Source of the DNA: Neospora caninum Liverpool
Taxonomy: Eukaryota; Apicomplexa; Conoidasida; Eucoccidiorida; Sarcocystidae
DNA length: 64,000 nt
NCBI RefSeq assembly: GCF_000208865.1
Contig: NC_018397.1
Span: 1,860,001 to 1,924,000, forward strand
Direction of reading: 5' to 3'
In this document: piece by piece, positions 1 through 12,856 of the stretch
Position numbering within the stretch: position 1 is the first letter of the stretch
Layout: each line of letters begins with the position of its first letter
Translations under genes and position numbers: made by a program
The notes under the pieces: generated by a model
What the model saw: only the letters and a program-made list of their open reading frames with translations
Database searches by the model: none
What the model was told of the DNA's origin: nothing

Positions 1-1133
1 GCGCCAAAACGCCTCGAACACGAAGAGATGCGCGTTCTGCTCGAGAAAACGCGCGACACGCGGCCACCGGCGAACACAAGGCCCCGCAGACACTAGGCAA
101 AAAAGCTCGTGACGCGATTACGCCCATGAGCAAAACGACGTAACGTCAAACAGAAGGGAAGGTATCCGGTGTGTTGCCGCGCACCATTATGCCTGGAAAA
201 AGAAACACCGGCGTTTCACACAACGGCCCAGCAACGTCCCCAGAGGAGAGACTCCGATAGGCACCAACCCACAGGCGCACGAGAACTGATTTCTGAGCGG
301 GCACCGTGTCGTGATTAACGAGCGTCGCCTTTAATAATGGAACGGGCCAAGCAGGTGCACGCGAGCGGAAGCGTGTACACAGCGAAGTCAAGCGCCTGTC
401 TACGGGTCCCAAAAACTATATGAAAAACGCCACACAAATGACCACAAGAACAAGCCGCGCCCTAGCCACCATTTGCGTCCGTCGGGCGTCTAATAAATGC
501 ACCAGCTTTCCAAAAAACATTCTTTATTCTCACCGCTCCGAGATGGCCTCCTGTGCGCAGCGGCGCCATGGGCGACTGGCCAACGATGACAGGGACTGTC
601 TCTGAAAACAATCACATCGCGTGAGTGCATCCAAGAATCGTCAGGCCTTTAGGCAGGGAGTTTAAATGTCGAGACACCGTATACGCTGGCGCAGCCAGCA
701 GGGGAGTCAGTGGACTAGGAATGAGGAAGTCGAGCTTTTGGGCGCCGGCTTACGTATGTAGGCGTTGGGGTCTGAAAAAAAAACGCCACAGGATATGCAC
801 ACACAATGTCCGAGCTTTTGCAAAGCAGCGATGAGGGGAACCAAATTTGGCAGGAAGGCAACAATGTATAAGGAATCGATTACACTATACATACATCGGG
901 GTATCTGAGGATACAGACTGACGCGGAGAGCTGGGCAGACGCGCGTAGCGAGAAGACGTGCGGAGAGGTGCGGACAGGAACAGCGACAGAAGGGGGTCTT
1001 AAATTGAGGATCGGCGATCCAGACCTGTAGAGTCTTAAATTCTGTCGCGCCGGTAGGCGGCACAAATCGTCGCAAGGTCGGGCAACCGAGGCAGCGCCAA
1101 AAGCTGTCTTCTGCCCCGCTGAGGAGACCCTGT
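1..1133. other. 3' flank of gene A, no gene seen
   Basis: This stretch lies downstream of the stop codon of gene A, which runs leftwards. The open frames present are short, lack a convincing start, and do not join in phase to the last exon of gene A. A GTAAGT lies in the terminal exon just before its stop (about 1188, minus strand), so alternative splicing into this flank is conceivable. I found no acceptor that continues the protein plausibly. It probably holds the 3' UTR and intergenic DNA. Confidence 0.4.
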
Positions 1134-4100
1134 TCATCGTCGTTGCGTGCGTCCCAGGGGTCTGCGGTGCCGATCAGACTTACTGTCCATAACTTGACAG
1201 ACTTTTGCGACGATTTCCTGGAAGAGTTCCATTTTGAGTTGCCTGAAGGATTCTCGGACAATTTCTTTCCTGACGTTTGCGTCCGAATCTTGGCCACGTG
1301 AAGCAAGTCGCGATTTGACTCTCGCGGTGTGATTGATCAGCTCTTCGACTCCGGACAGTTCGAGGAGCGCGTTGGCAACCATCTGAGGCGTCAGCGTTTC
1401 AACCGCACTGTGGACGATGTTCATCGCGTAGTCGAGGAAAGCTTGCGCCAGCGCAAAGTCTTGCGTCAAGGTTGCAAGCAGCTGCGTCCGAAGCTCATCG
1501 AGTGGAAGGACAGTGCCCGGACCGGGCGGATTTGCCGCTACCGCTTCGACGAGGCGCTTGCACGCGCTCAAGATGACGTGGCCTGTGGACGCGAAGGGTG
1601 GGGGAAAACAGAGGAAGTGGCGAACGGAGAGTGAAAATCGGAGACAAAAGGAAGGGACTCTCCATTCGTCCGTGGTCCAAACAAGAGGCATGCGAATGGA
1701 GTGATTTTGTGGACTGAGAGCGAAACAGAGAGACGTCGACCCCCCGGAGAAGACGGGGATACCCAAGGTAAGATAGCGCATACACAGGCCTGCCGAGGAC
1801 TCCGGCGCGGTAACCGCGGGGGCGAAAAAAACAGCAGAGACCGCCAAACCCGACCGGCTCAGACGCAGGTGGTGGCCGTAATGGGAAGCAGAACACAAGA
1901 CAGGAGAGCAGAATTGGAAGCAAAAGTCGAGCTGCCAAGGGCTGATATAGAGGGTTCTGGGGCTCAGGAAAAAAGCGGCAGCAGAGAAAAGAATCAAAAA
2001 GGCGAAACCGAAGAAGCAGCCCTCAGCGGCAGGAGAAAGAAGATCTAAAACTCGTGGGGGAGAGAACGATGAAAGAGGAGGCGTGAACGTGGAAGGAAAC
2101 TTTTTTGAGGGACTGTAGAGTTACCCACCCCCCTCCCCACACGCAACAGCGACTTACAGCCAGCACGAAGATGGTATCCAGCTGCACATCAGCACCACAC
2201 GACGCAACACACGGTCGAGAACAGACATGCTCCATGAGGGTCTTGGGTACATGCATGCAGGTGGAGGCTGAAGCCTCGGCGCACACGTTCCATATAAGGT
2301 TCGTTGTCTTCAATTTTGCACGTGTTCACCAATTCTGCGTTCTACACAGCTAGTTTATATATCTGCAGCAGAAAAGATGTGTCTAGGTCGACGCATATAC
2401 TCATATGACTTCAAATAGTGAGGCAAGCACACATGCGTTTGTGTAACTGCATCCACGTGACGCTCGTTCACGCCGACAGCCCCGAAGATCCTAAAGCCAA
2501 GCCCACATTGGGCCTTCGTAACGCTTTCCGGTTGGACTTCCCGTCGAAAAACCACGTGGAAAGAAGCCTCCCCCGGTCACAGATTTCCTTTTTGTCACTG
2601 GAACAACGCCGCCAGCTGGAGGCGGTTGAGATCCATCAGCTTTTCCTTCTTTTTCGCCTCCACTCGAAAGCATACCAGAAATCTTCGTCAATGCAGACTG
2701 CATTGCATTGTACGCCGAGACCTGCGCAAATTGATCGGCAGCCGCCGCCGCCGCAGAGGCTGAAAAAGCAAAGGCCGGAACCGGGACAGCTTCCACATCG
2801 TTCAAACGCTCTCCTTTCAGGCAAACTTATCGTCAACTCGTACAGCCTTGCAAGCAAAGACCAATGCACGAAAAACTGAGCTACATGTATGTGCTCTAGA
2901 GTGCATAAAAACTCAGGCCCACATAAACCTGGAAATAGCCGAGTCGTTCGCCGAGACACACGTTCCAACCAGACACTCGCGCGCAGAAGCAACGCACAAA
3001 TCCGTGCAAGTGCCCTGTGTGGCAGCTTCCCACGTGGATAGACACGATCAAACGAACACACACACACACACGCTTCCGAATGCCTGTCGAACCGCACAAA
3101 GGCACGTGTCTCTCTTGATATAAATATATGTATATGCGAGGTGCATGCAGCTGAAGCTGCCTATCGCTTCCCCTATGCTTCTACTTGAGCAAATATTCGG
3201 TTTGTCTACATATGGGCCGGGGTGTTCATGCGTTTTCCTCTTCTGTTCCGGTTGCTTATTTCCGCCCTCGTCAACGGGTGTCAAGAGACTCGGGGGGCCA
3301 GCAGAGGCATGTTGAGTGTCTGTCTCTCCGGCGATCAGGCGTTCGACCTTTTCCCTACACCCACACTACCCGTCGAATTTCTAGACGGCGACACAGCGGA
3401 GTGAAAGCATGTCATGGAAGACATTTCCTTGGCGCCTTTTCGCCTACCGTCTCGCCTAAATTTGTCAATCGTAGCTTCCTGGAGAGGTCGAGCTTCCTCA
3501 TAAGCGTCTTGGACTGCTTGCGGGACCCCGGAGTCGGTCGCGTCAGGGTTGTATGGCGGCGGTCGCTGGTATTCTTCATCCGGCGTTCGATCTTGTGCCC
3601 CTCGCCCATCTTCTTCATTCTCCGTCGGAGCCTCCTGGGTGCCTTCCAATTCGGCGAAGATCCCTGTTGAAAAGCCCGAAGAGAGCATGCGTACGGGGAA
3701 GCGACAGGCGTAGTCATGCACGCGATCACAACTGAAGTTCTCAAAGGTCCGCGCAAAAATGAACTGCAATCTTCCACTGCCTGCCAGGCACATAGGTTCA
3801 AACGCCTCCTGTCTTTCCTCCATCCTTCACCCAAGAAGAGGGACTGTCGTTTTCCCCCTGCCGCAAATCCTGTCTCTCCTCCAAGGAGCATGCCGTTTGT
3901 CAATCTTCCTTCCACTGACCATACAGAATTTCCAAGGCAAAAACTTCCCCTTCGCACCTCGCAAAACCCTCATAAAGCTCTGTTCACGAATCGACAGGTG
4001 ACTGCTCACCTTGACTCGGCGAGGAGCCTTGCGCTGGTGCACCTGACCCCGAAGGGGACGCATTCGTGCGGGCGGGGGGACGGGGTGATTGTCCAACGCC

Positions 4101-6188
4101 GATCTGAGATGTTTTTCCTTTCACGGCCTCGTTAATTTTGTTCTTTTCCGCGATTGTCAAAGGGGCCCGCTCTTCACACACTAGGTTGCCTGGAAGAAAG
4201 GGAGAAACGAAAAAGAAACTTCCTGTCGTGAGCAACGGGTCCGGTTCCTCAAGCGCGAACGCCGGCGTCGGTTTCTTATCTTTCCGTCAGGACTCTGCAT
4301 CAAAGGCATCCACACTGGATTTCCCTTTCTACCCCCACTGAACCAGCGTGTGTTTGCAGGGTTGCCCATCCTCAACTGCCTTCCCTTGGTCGGCCGGAGA
4401 TTTCCCTTCCTCTGTAGTGCCATCGAAGCGATCCTCTTTTACCGGATCCCCCCTTTCCGTTGATGTGGGTAATCGTGGCGTGTCTATCCAGACGAATGGG
4501 CCGTCATCTCTGTATTACACCCTAAAACCAAAGTCCGACACGCACTGCCATCTCCTTCAATGGTGAGTTTTGCTTTTCGCGTTCTGGTTTCCTTCTTCCA
4601 AACCGCGTTTAACCTTCTGGGTCCTCTGTTGTTGTGTTGGTTTTCCTGTACCACCCTCCTCTTCCGCCTGAACACTGTGCGTCTCTTTCCGCATGTCCTT
4701 ACTAGATTCCTCAACAATCACGGAGGTGGCTGCGAATTCGTGAAGGAGCTGGCAAGTGTAGGTTGGTTTTCTTCGAGCCAAGCAGACTTGAACGGGGTCT
4801 TCCAGAAGAGGCGAGTTAGAGCCGTTCGCGGAGGATATGAACCGCTGCAGGGTGACGAGATCTGGACCCCACACGAACACGGCAAACCGAGGAACAAACG
4901 AACCAGGTTTCTGTCGCTGTCCCTCGTGAGAGCAGACGGGTCCAGCATCTCAGCTGTGCACAGATCAAGACGTTTTTCCACGATGGGGAAGACTTGTGCC
5001 AAAACGTGAAAACTTCATGTCCTCTCTTGAACGATCAGAGATATGTGATTCCCAATCATACGCGACCTTCGGTTCTTCCGTGACGCCAGCGGGAACCCGC
5101 GAAACGAAAATAAGGGCTTACCGGTGGGAGATAGATAGTCCGGCATTTGATCTAAATCGCAGACAGGGCAAAAGGAGAGACCACACATCAGGAAACGGAA
5201 ATGTTTTCTCCCTGCGCTGTACCCGGAGTTCTCTATAACGCCAAGGGTTCCCCGTTTGCCGCGATTTCTCACCTGGCCGCTCCTCATCATAGTCGGCAGG
5301 ACCCACGGTTCTGGACTGCAAGATCTCGTGAACTTCCATCGGGTCAATGCCTCCTAGGAAAACAAACACAGAACGAGAACACGAGCCGGTCGTCTTCTGG
5401 CAACTCACAACGCTGGGAGCCGCACGTGGCGTTATGCTGTCGAGAAACAGGATGCGTACCCCGAAAAAAGGGCTGCCTGGCCCCAGCGCCTTGTCCAGCG
5501 CATTCGATCTTGCCGTCGACAGCATGGCACTCCAGAAAATGGACGCCGTTGTGCCGAGCCGGAGCAGCTGCCACATTCATGGGGGGAGGCGAAAAGTCCT
5601 CCCCGCCGAACAGATCATCCGCCGCAGCGGAGCCTCCCGGTGCGGCTCGGGCCGGACCGCCAAACACACGCGTCTTTTGAGCAGCTTGCTGTGACAGGGA
5701 AATCGCAGGGGTGATGTCGATGCCAGTTTTCGTAGTCGGCAGAGCGTCGCTCACCAACAAACCCTGAAGGAAAAGGGGAAGGCGGCCGCGGAAAGATCAC
5801 AACAGGTGGGGCCGGAAATCGACAGAGACGAGTCGGCTCTCCATCCACGAGGACGGTTCGAAAAAAGTTGAGCCGTTCAGGGTCGCGAGAGCAGATGCGA
5901 AAAAGACATGGAGTGGCGCACTAGAAGAGACAGAACAGAAAACGTGGTAAGAGCAATCATTGGACATCTGAGATTGCAGGACACTCTGGTTGAGACAAAG
6001 ATAGGAAAAGGAAAGTCGGAAAGAGATGGCGAACAGCGCGAAGAACGAAGGATGTATTTGGATGCACCAGCGAGGAGCCAGCTGAGACATGCTCTCTGCA
6101 TGGGGAGCGTCCGCACCTGGCCACCTGCAAGCAGGACACGCACGGAACGGAAAATGAAAAAATTAGCGGAGGCAGGATGTGGAGACAT
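1134..6188 (-). CDS. Gene A: unrecognised protein, nine exons, internal introns all phase 1
   Basis: Function is not recognised. The chain on the minus strand is 6188-6117, 5763-5460, 5353-5273, 5151-5122, 4861-4703, 4189-4010, 3663-3448, 2759-2676 and 1582-1134, giving about 524 residues. Every junction is GT-AG. The eight exons from 5763 on join without a frame break, each intron between them splitting a codon after its first base. The first exon (MSPHPASANFFIFRSVRVLL) is less certain; its intron is phase 0. The middle is Pro/Gly/Ser-rich and disordered, then acidic (ELEGTQEAPTENEEDGRG). The last about 150 residues look helical (LDYAMNIVHSAVETLTPQMV) and end in a basic tail. The hydrophobic start could be a signal or anchor sequence, but it is short. 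No catalytic motif was seen. Exon structure from 5763 down is well supported by phase; the start is a guess. Confidence 0.7.
3056..3071. repeat. (AC)8 microsatellite in an intron of gene A
   Basis: Eight uninterrupted AC units lie in the intron between the exons at 3448-3663 and 2676-2759 of gene A. It is a simple repeat with no other function seen. Confidence 0.9.
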
Positions 6189-6651
6189 GCGCCGTTGAAA
6201 ACAGGAAACAGTTTAGGCGGTGTGCGACACGAGGGGATGCTCGCGCCGGGAGCGTCATCTACAAAAGGCTCTCCGTGAAAATAATGCCGTTGAAGCAGGG
6301 GATGTGGCGTTCTGGCAAGATTCAGAGATGTTACCACGAATCATTTTAGCTGTGCTCGCAGTCACTCCTTCGCGTTTCGTCTGACGAAAGGTTTCATGTA
6401 CATTGAGGCACTGGGATGAAGTGCAGCGTCCGTCTCATGTCTCTGTTTACGTATCATGTGAAACGAACCGTGGATCTGCTTGTGACTCGTACGAGCGTGG
6501 CCGAGTAAGCATGGTTGCCATATCCAAAGAACGTGATGGAAAACTCGTTCATCCTCTCTGCCTCTCTTAACTCCTCTGTCGAGATCTCCGACTCTTCGGC
6601 ACCCGCCCGAGCGAGCCACCACGAATGGAGTAGAAAATAATCACTTTCACG

Positions 6652-7161
6652 ATGGAGCCACCTAAGAAGGGGGTGGTGTCCGATTCAGACCACAGCCGAT
6701 GCATCCTACTCGGGAAAAAAACGCTTACGTTCATTTATGACGGTTGGGGCGACTGCAATACAGAACACACACGCAAGGCACCTCACATTGGAAGCGGGCA
6801 GCTTAAGGAGCCTGCTCCATCGAAAATTGCGAATTTCTTCCGATGCGCCGAAACGTTCACTAGACTTACGAGCGATCCGATCTGTAAGAAACGCAGAAAC
6901 AACAAAGAAAACGAAGTAATTAGAAGACGGGCAAGCCGGACGGCAGCAACCACATCAAAGGCGCAGCGACGGGGACAAACTGATCCAGAAAACCACGAAA
7001 CTCGCAGCGCGTCCGGTTATACACACCTCCCTTCAGTCGCTGGAACCGCACAAAATAGATGGAACAAAGTGAAAGCGCTTTTTCCTTGGTGTATCAGTGA
7101 CGCGAAGACAGGCAGGCAGATGCCAAACACAGACTCCGCAATACAGACTTACCAGCAGTAG
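6652..7161 (+). CDS. Candidate ORF, 169 residues, basic, unrecognised
   Basis: The ORF starts with a real ATG in a favourable context (A at -3, G at +4) and runs 169 residues on the plus strand, divergent from gene A about 460 bases away. The product is basic and hydrophilic (ICKKRRNNKENEVIRRRASR), with no signal peptide, membrane segment or known motif. It could be a small gene, part of a spliced gene, or chance. An ORF of this length is not rare at this base composition, so confidence is low. Confidence 0.22.
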   Translation: MEPPKKGVVSDSDHSRCILLGKKTLTFIYDGWGDCNTEHTRKAPHIGSGQLKEPAPSKIANFFRCAETFTRLTSDPICKKRRNNKENEVIRRRASRTAATTSKAQRRGQTDPENHETRSASGYTHLPSVAGTAQNRWNKVKALFPWCISDAKTGRQMPNTDSAIQTYQQ

Positions 7162-9417
7162 GAGAAGCCGCCACAGAAGCGAGAACTCCCGAGAAGAGCA
7201 GAATCTGGACAGAAGCTGATAGTGAACACATCACACCATACACGGACGCACGGATGACGACGAATGTGTTCTCCATTCAGCCCCTTCAGCGGTCAAAAAT
7301 CGGCCGCGTTTCAGCTGCCGGCTGCAGAAATAAAGACGATCAGCACAGTATGTCCCTGGGGAATCCCAGAAAGGAACCTGAAGCTGCCCACCCAAGAGAT
7401 GAGGTTCAGATGAAAAACGTGGAAGCCACGTCCTTGCTATGAAGAAGCTGCAACCCCCCTGACGGATTCAATCCCTGGAACCGCGGCTAGCGAGTTGTAA
7501 GCAGCAGTTTGTTAGCCCAGCTTCCTGGTTTGTTACATGAAAAAAAAAGATGAAAAATGCTCACCGATCATTTTCAGTGGAGAGAGCAAAAAGATACGCC
7601 AAGTGAATCTCGCCATGGCGCCTCTGAAGACTCAAAGAACAAGTCTTCTGGCACTGGCGGGGGGCTACCGAAGGATGCAGCTCGTCATGAAATGGACAAG
7701 TAGACAGGGAAAAAGAAAGTATAACCGCTGAAGGAGCGGCCAGAAAATACTTTTGCCTCTTCTCAGACTCGTTTGGTGCTTGGAAACAGGGCGACGGGTT
7801 TTGTGTCGACGAGGATTCAATTCGCAAGGAAGAAAACACACTGCTCCTCTGTTGTTCGGAAGACACAAGGTAGCGCTATGTTTTATGGGGCTGCAGACAT
7901 TCAGCTGTACGCCGTCTCGCCATGGAACGAAACTAACAAAGACAGGGTGCTTCCCCGGCCCCGCACAATGTAACGGGAGCTCCTCTGCTTTATATTCAGT
8001 GTTTCCAAAGGAAAAGTGACATCAAACGGGGGCCCGAAACTTCAGTCGATGCGAATTCGCCACAATTCCGCCAGCCAGTTGCTCGATGGCGTGTCCTCTG
8101 GACCGCCGCCCTCTCGTGTCAACACGAGTCCAGGGCATCATCTTGAGCTGCGCGCATGTGTCAGCTGGCCGCCTCTGCGACGCGAACAACACGCAAAAAA
8201 CGACCACCTCCGTTGATGCTTGTTTTCAGACAGACTTCCGGCCGTCTCTCAAGGGTGAAGGACTTCAGGATTTATTGGGAGCGTCTACGAAATGGATTCC
8301 ACGAGATAGAAGAAAAGATTCTGCACTGTTCGGTGGAACTCCATAGTTGCGTGGCGTCGGCAAGTCGCTTGTCTTGCCGAGACGACTGCATACAACTTTT
8401 GGTGCACTGGCGACGCGGCTTCGAGAGACCGCTCAAATCAGGGAACCGCCACAGATGACTCATTCAGTCTCTGCTTGTGAAGGAAATCTGGTGGACTTTT
8501 TTTATGCGCCTTTCAGATGGCGGAAAAGGTAATCCGGCCAACAAGGACCGCGAGAGGAGCAGCAGCCTTGGCGAGACAATCTCAATCACTTGCGGTGGTT
8601 TGCAGTGTAACCGAGCGGTAATTTCCGTGTCTAGTTAGCTTGTCGCGGAAAGGAGGGATGATTTCACTTGTCGGTACGTGGGTAACCCGGAACCGTCGTA
8701 GACCGTTCGTGTTGTTACAGCCTTTCCGATAGCATTTCGACTGTGGCTGAGCAAAATGTCGACGAGCTTGAGCAGTGGTGGACTTGTGACCACAGTGCAG
8801 CAGGGATTCAAAGGATATTGAGCCCCGATAAAGATTGACGCTGTACTGTTAGTCCGTCACCTTCTCGAGATCTGGCCGACAATGGCAGCACTGATTGGGG
8901 AACAATGCAGAACTCGGCGGCGCCAACCTCCCGGTTGTCACCTCCGGCAGCTACACATGTCGCCGTTTGAGAGCACACTGCAAAGGAGTTCCGTAGGGTG
9001 TCCTCGGCAGGCAATCCTGCTACCTACGTCCCAACTCTAAGTCGCGATATGTGATCTACTGTTTGTAACGCGCAAAGCCGGGGGGCGGAGTCTAGCCGTT
9101 AGCACACACTGTGGGGTATGACTGAATGCGCGTACAGGTCGCTACAATCAGTTCAGCCCTTTTGTTAAGTTAAAGCTGTGTCCACAGGTTGATCGGTGTC
9201 TCTATGCACCGCAACGTCCACTAAATCCGTACGCCTCTTCCCAGAAATTTACTACGGGATGGGAGCAGCCGCCGTCAGCTAGACACTTGAAATCTTTCGT
9301 TTCTCTTATGAAATAGTCTTCACTTGCACGCAAAGTCTGTGAGCTCTCCTTGCGTACACGGTCCCTTTAAAATTGCCTCCAGCATGGGTGGTCACAACCG
9401 AAAAATCGGTGAAACGC

Positions 9418-9867
9418 CTACTTGTACCGCGGTGGAGCTCGGGAGACCCGGGGAAGTGCCGTATTGGCCAATGTTGGCATCCAGCTAAGCTTTTCCTTCA
9501 CACCAACAACGGGATTTGCCACCCTAATCAATGGAGACAAAATCCTTTTGAGGTCTGCTGCTGCCATCAATGGTGCCAGTTTTCGCCAGGTCATACGTCT
9601 GCCGCTTGAAAGCGCAAGATTCTGTCCTGGGTGCCCCCGTTTCCGCAGTGCTTTAACGCGCTGCCCTGCATCATCCCCCATATTTGGGCGCACCCTCGTA
9701 AAACCTGTCTTGGATGAACGGTACCTCCGCATCACCGCTGGTGCACTGTCGCTCCCGCATAGTTCCGCCTCTGAAAGGTTTTGTTTTTTCTCAGCAACGC
9801 ATTTTTTGGTGTTCTCGCGTCTTTTCCGGAGGCAACTGAACGGTGAGAGACGCTTGCGCCGCATCGA
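9418..9867 (-). CDS. Candidate ORF, very basic, 149 residues
   Basis: An ATG at 9867 opens 149 residues ending at 9418. The frame is open further upstream to about 9948 without another ATG. The product is strongly basic (MRRKRLSPFSCLRKRRENTK at its start). The plus strand over the same bases is also open, from a TTG at 9422 to 9907, so one of the two frames must be a shadow and both may be. No family was recognised. It could be a decayed mobile-element fragment, since the block beside it carries mitochondrial insertions, but no element ends are visible. Confidence 0.18.
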   Translation of the reverse strand, partial: SMRRKRLSPFSCLRKRRENTKKCVAEKKQNLSEAELCGSDSAPAVMRRYRSSKTGFTRVRPNMGDDAGQRVKALRKRGHPGQNLALSSGRRMTWRKLAPLMAAADLKRILSPLIRVANPVVGVKEKLSWMPTLANTALPRVSRAPPRYK

Positions 9868-10439
9868 TTGGTGTAGCGGGCTCAACAAAATATTTGTGAA
9901 GTCATGACGATCGTCTTCGAAGTGCTCGGCGGGGCCATCATCAGGCACAGCTTACGCATCCCCCCGTGACGATGAGCTTGCCAAGTCTTGTCTGACTGGG
10001 GCTTATGGTTGCACGTTTCGGTGAAGACAGCACTTCATCTGGTAACAGCGAAAGATCCAGCTGCTGTGGTTTTTCGCAGGATTACTGCTCCACTTGAATT
10101 CGATGGTTCCGTATTGTTGGTTTTTCACTTGCAGGACTGGGCCTTCTCCAAACAGCCCCAGCAATGACAGTTAGCAGATAATAATGACACTGTTCCGACC
10201 GGAGCCTTTTTCGAGGCACTTGCCAGGCACTCTGCAGTTCCAGTCATGAACGCGGTAGCAGTTGCTTCAGACGACGCTAATAGAAGTTTGTAAGAACGAA
10301 GCGAGTTTGTGCGTGTTACGAGGAAGACAGACGACTTTCGATTTGGGGATCTTTGCATATTGTGGCTCCCACATTCCCAGATGAGCGTTGTGTTGTCACA
10401 TGAGTGAAGGAGTGTAAAAACTCTATCTTAAACTTTTGG

Positions 10440-10790
10440 TCTATCATCTTTCCTGTTCTACTTTTAACACCGCATAGGACGCTAGAAAATATTGTGGAAA
10501 TAGAAGCAACTTAACACCATGTATTACCCAAAAAGTTTATGAATAATCCTGTCCTAAAGGTAGACAATATCTACTTTTAATGTGATCATAACAATACATG
10601 GTCTAGCGCTCCCATTTAAACATCCCTTTTTCTTTGAAACAGACGTAATATATGGATTACTGTTATCACTCGTATTACTAGCGTGTGAAAACTAAAGCTA
10701 TACGGTTTGTTGGCAAGTATGTAATCAGCGAACTGTTTCGGTGTAGTCTCCCAATCTCTATCTATGTATTCATGCTTTACGAGGCAGCGC
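10440..10790 (+). pseudogene. Nuclear mitochondrial insertion (NUMT) with coxI fragment
   Basis: An AT-rich patch unlike its surroundings. Bases 10733-10780 read FGVVSQSLSMYSCF in one frame, which matches the cytochrome c oxidase subunit I region just after its WFFGH motif. It is nearly the same DNA as the coxI piece at 24590-24620. Just upstream, 10575-10700 encodes a hydrophobic stretch (VIYGLLLSLVLLAC) ending in TAA, probably from another mitochondrial gene fragment that I cannot name. The order does not look like an intact gene, so this is a rearranged, non-functional insertion. The outer borders are approximate. Confidence 0.7.
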
Positions 10791-12856
10791 CAACGGGACC
10801 TCCTTGAGGCGAGAGACAGTTTCGATGAAGACAGCGATGACGTAGTTTAAATATGGAATTTATTGGAATTGCTTCATGAGGGTGCAGCGCCGTGTAGGCA
10901 TGACACCACTGTTTTCGCGAGTCTCTACGATCAGAAAAAGGCTGCTGAAAATTGTTCGACATCGCATGTTTCTTCGTTGGGCTTGCAAGGACCTTTAGCC
11001 TGCTACTTCAACCTTTAGAGCTTTGAGAGACAACGTGCAATGCCTGGGGTTCGCAACAGGATGGAGACGTCACTCCGCTGTACTAGACAGTACACTAGAC
11101 AAGAGCCTCGGCAGTGCTGCTAGCGCCTTCACCTAGACCCAAATCATTACCTCACCACACACAAGGCAATTGTGGAAATCAGCTAATGTATCAACTGAAC
11201 GGCTGGCGCGTTGACGCGCCGCTAGGTCTATGGCTGGCCCCTTGAAAAAAAAATTCGAGATTTGCGCTCCAGGTGATTATCGCCGAAGGAGTGGACATCT
11301 CTACTGCACTGTGGCACAAACAATATTCCACCTTCCTGGATCGTTAGAACCCCACATCTCGCCGACCTCTAAGCTTATGCCCACGACATCTTTCCTTCAG
11401 GAGACGATTTTCTCACATAAGTTTTGTTCCCGTACGTGAGGTAGCGATTGCCCGTCACCGCTGCGACCGCGTAAAACCAAAATACAACTGGGTCAGGGGA
11501 TTCCCGCGACGGGCTCGTGGGAACTGTCACCCATCCGGACGGGCAAAACAACCGGGAACGCTGCCTTAGCAGCTCTCTGACTGTATATCGTGACGCCGTT
11601 GTTGTCCCTCTCAGCGCCACAGATGCTTTGGCAAATATCGCACTTCTACACCGCGGTACAACTGAGCATCGTCTTGAATTATATGAAGTATGTGGCTGCT
11701 CTGTGATACAAAGCGTTATTCTCTAGTAACCGGCGCGCATGTAATGCAACTATGCTGAGTGCCCTGCCAAAACGCAGATTTCTTCGTATTGCTACCTGAA
11801 TACGAACTGCCATGTGCCTGCTGCTGGCGAAGAGGAGAGACACCACAGTTTCCGACAGCGTCGAAATGATCGCGACATCGCTGCAGCAATGGTTGATCGA
11901 GCACTGCTGCTCCTCCACATTCGCGCCATTTTTTGCGAGGCCATTTTGGAAAGTGACCGAAAAAAGCGCCAGTTCTCTGGAATTCCCCGCGCCTTCCCAG
12001 TACAGAAAGCTGATACGCGAGGAAGACGAGGACCAACCGTTCTCAAGTTCTCGGTATCAACCATTTTTCTCTGGAAAAATTTAAAGAGTGCAATAGTGCC
12101 CAGGGGAGAAAAACGAGACGGACGCACTCTCAAGTCGTTGCGATACTTTAAAGAATGTATAATGAAGGAAACCCTCGAGTGCCGGAATGGTCACAGCTGG
12201 ATTAAGCCGGCTTTGTTAGACACATGCCCACAGTAGAAGAGGCGAGAACACCTGTTCCACCTTTCTTGAAGCACATGAGAAGCGATCCTTCCCGCCTGCT
12301 GGACGCTGGGCAGGAGCATGCAAATAAAAAAAAATGCGACAAGGACGACTCCTCACCTACGCTGAATTGTACTACAAGAGATTGAGGCTTCGCGCGTTTT
12401 CACCAGATCCTCCTTTTCTGTCGGCCAACATCCCTACTCTGATTCTGTTGGAGCTACACAGCAAACGAGCCGAGCCACCTCTTTCGTCGAAATCTTCAAC
12501 ATATTTTACAGGCTTCTTTTTTATGGGCAAAATCCACTCAAATCACACAAAATGTGGCTGCGCGCTCCAAAAATGATAGTATGATACGCAACATATAACG
12601 GTGAGTTTTGATTAGGCTTAGACTACGTACTCAATTTGCTTTCGCCTCTCCATGTCCTCTGTTGGCCCTTCCGCCTGCAATATCCACCAAATGAACTCGA
12701 TTGTCCGTTGCCGCACTGAAAAGGCTGCAGCGCGGTTCTTCAGGATGACAGGGAACATTGATCTGACCGTTTTCCGAAAATCCGTTCCCTTCCCGTGTCG
12801 CCTGCATTGTACCTTAAGCTCTGGTTCCCTTCCGAATTCACAACTGGAACTGAAAA

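Larger units (their letters stand above)
6189..12856. other. Gene-poor region between gene A and gene B
   Basis: This 6.7 kb block lies upstream of gene A and downstream of gene B, both on the minus strand, so it should hold the promoter of A and the 3' UTR of B. It contains a mitochondrial-derived patch (10440-10790) and two ATG-initiated ORFs (6652 plus, 9867 minus) listed separately as candidates. From about 7.2 to 9.4 kb and from 10.8 to 12.8 kb I see only short unconvincing frames. No tRNA or transposon ends were recognised. Confidence 0.5.

Noticed and set aside
4718..5002. Minus-strand frame starting MAQVFPIVEKRLDL as a gene A exon
   Set aside because: Following it breaks the downstream frame. 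The acceptor at 4861 (DLVTLQRF) keeps phase through all later exons, so this stretch is treated as mostly intronic.
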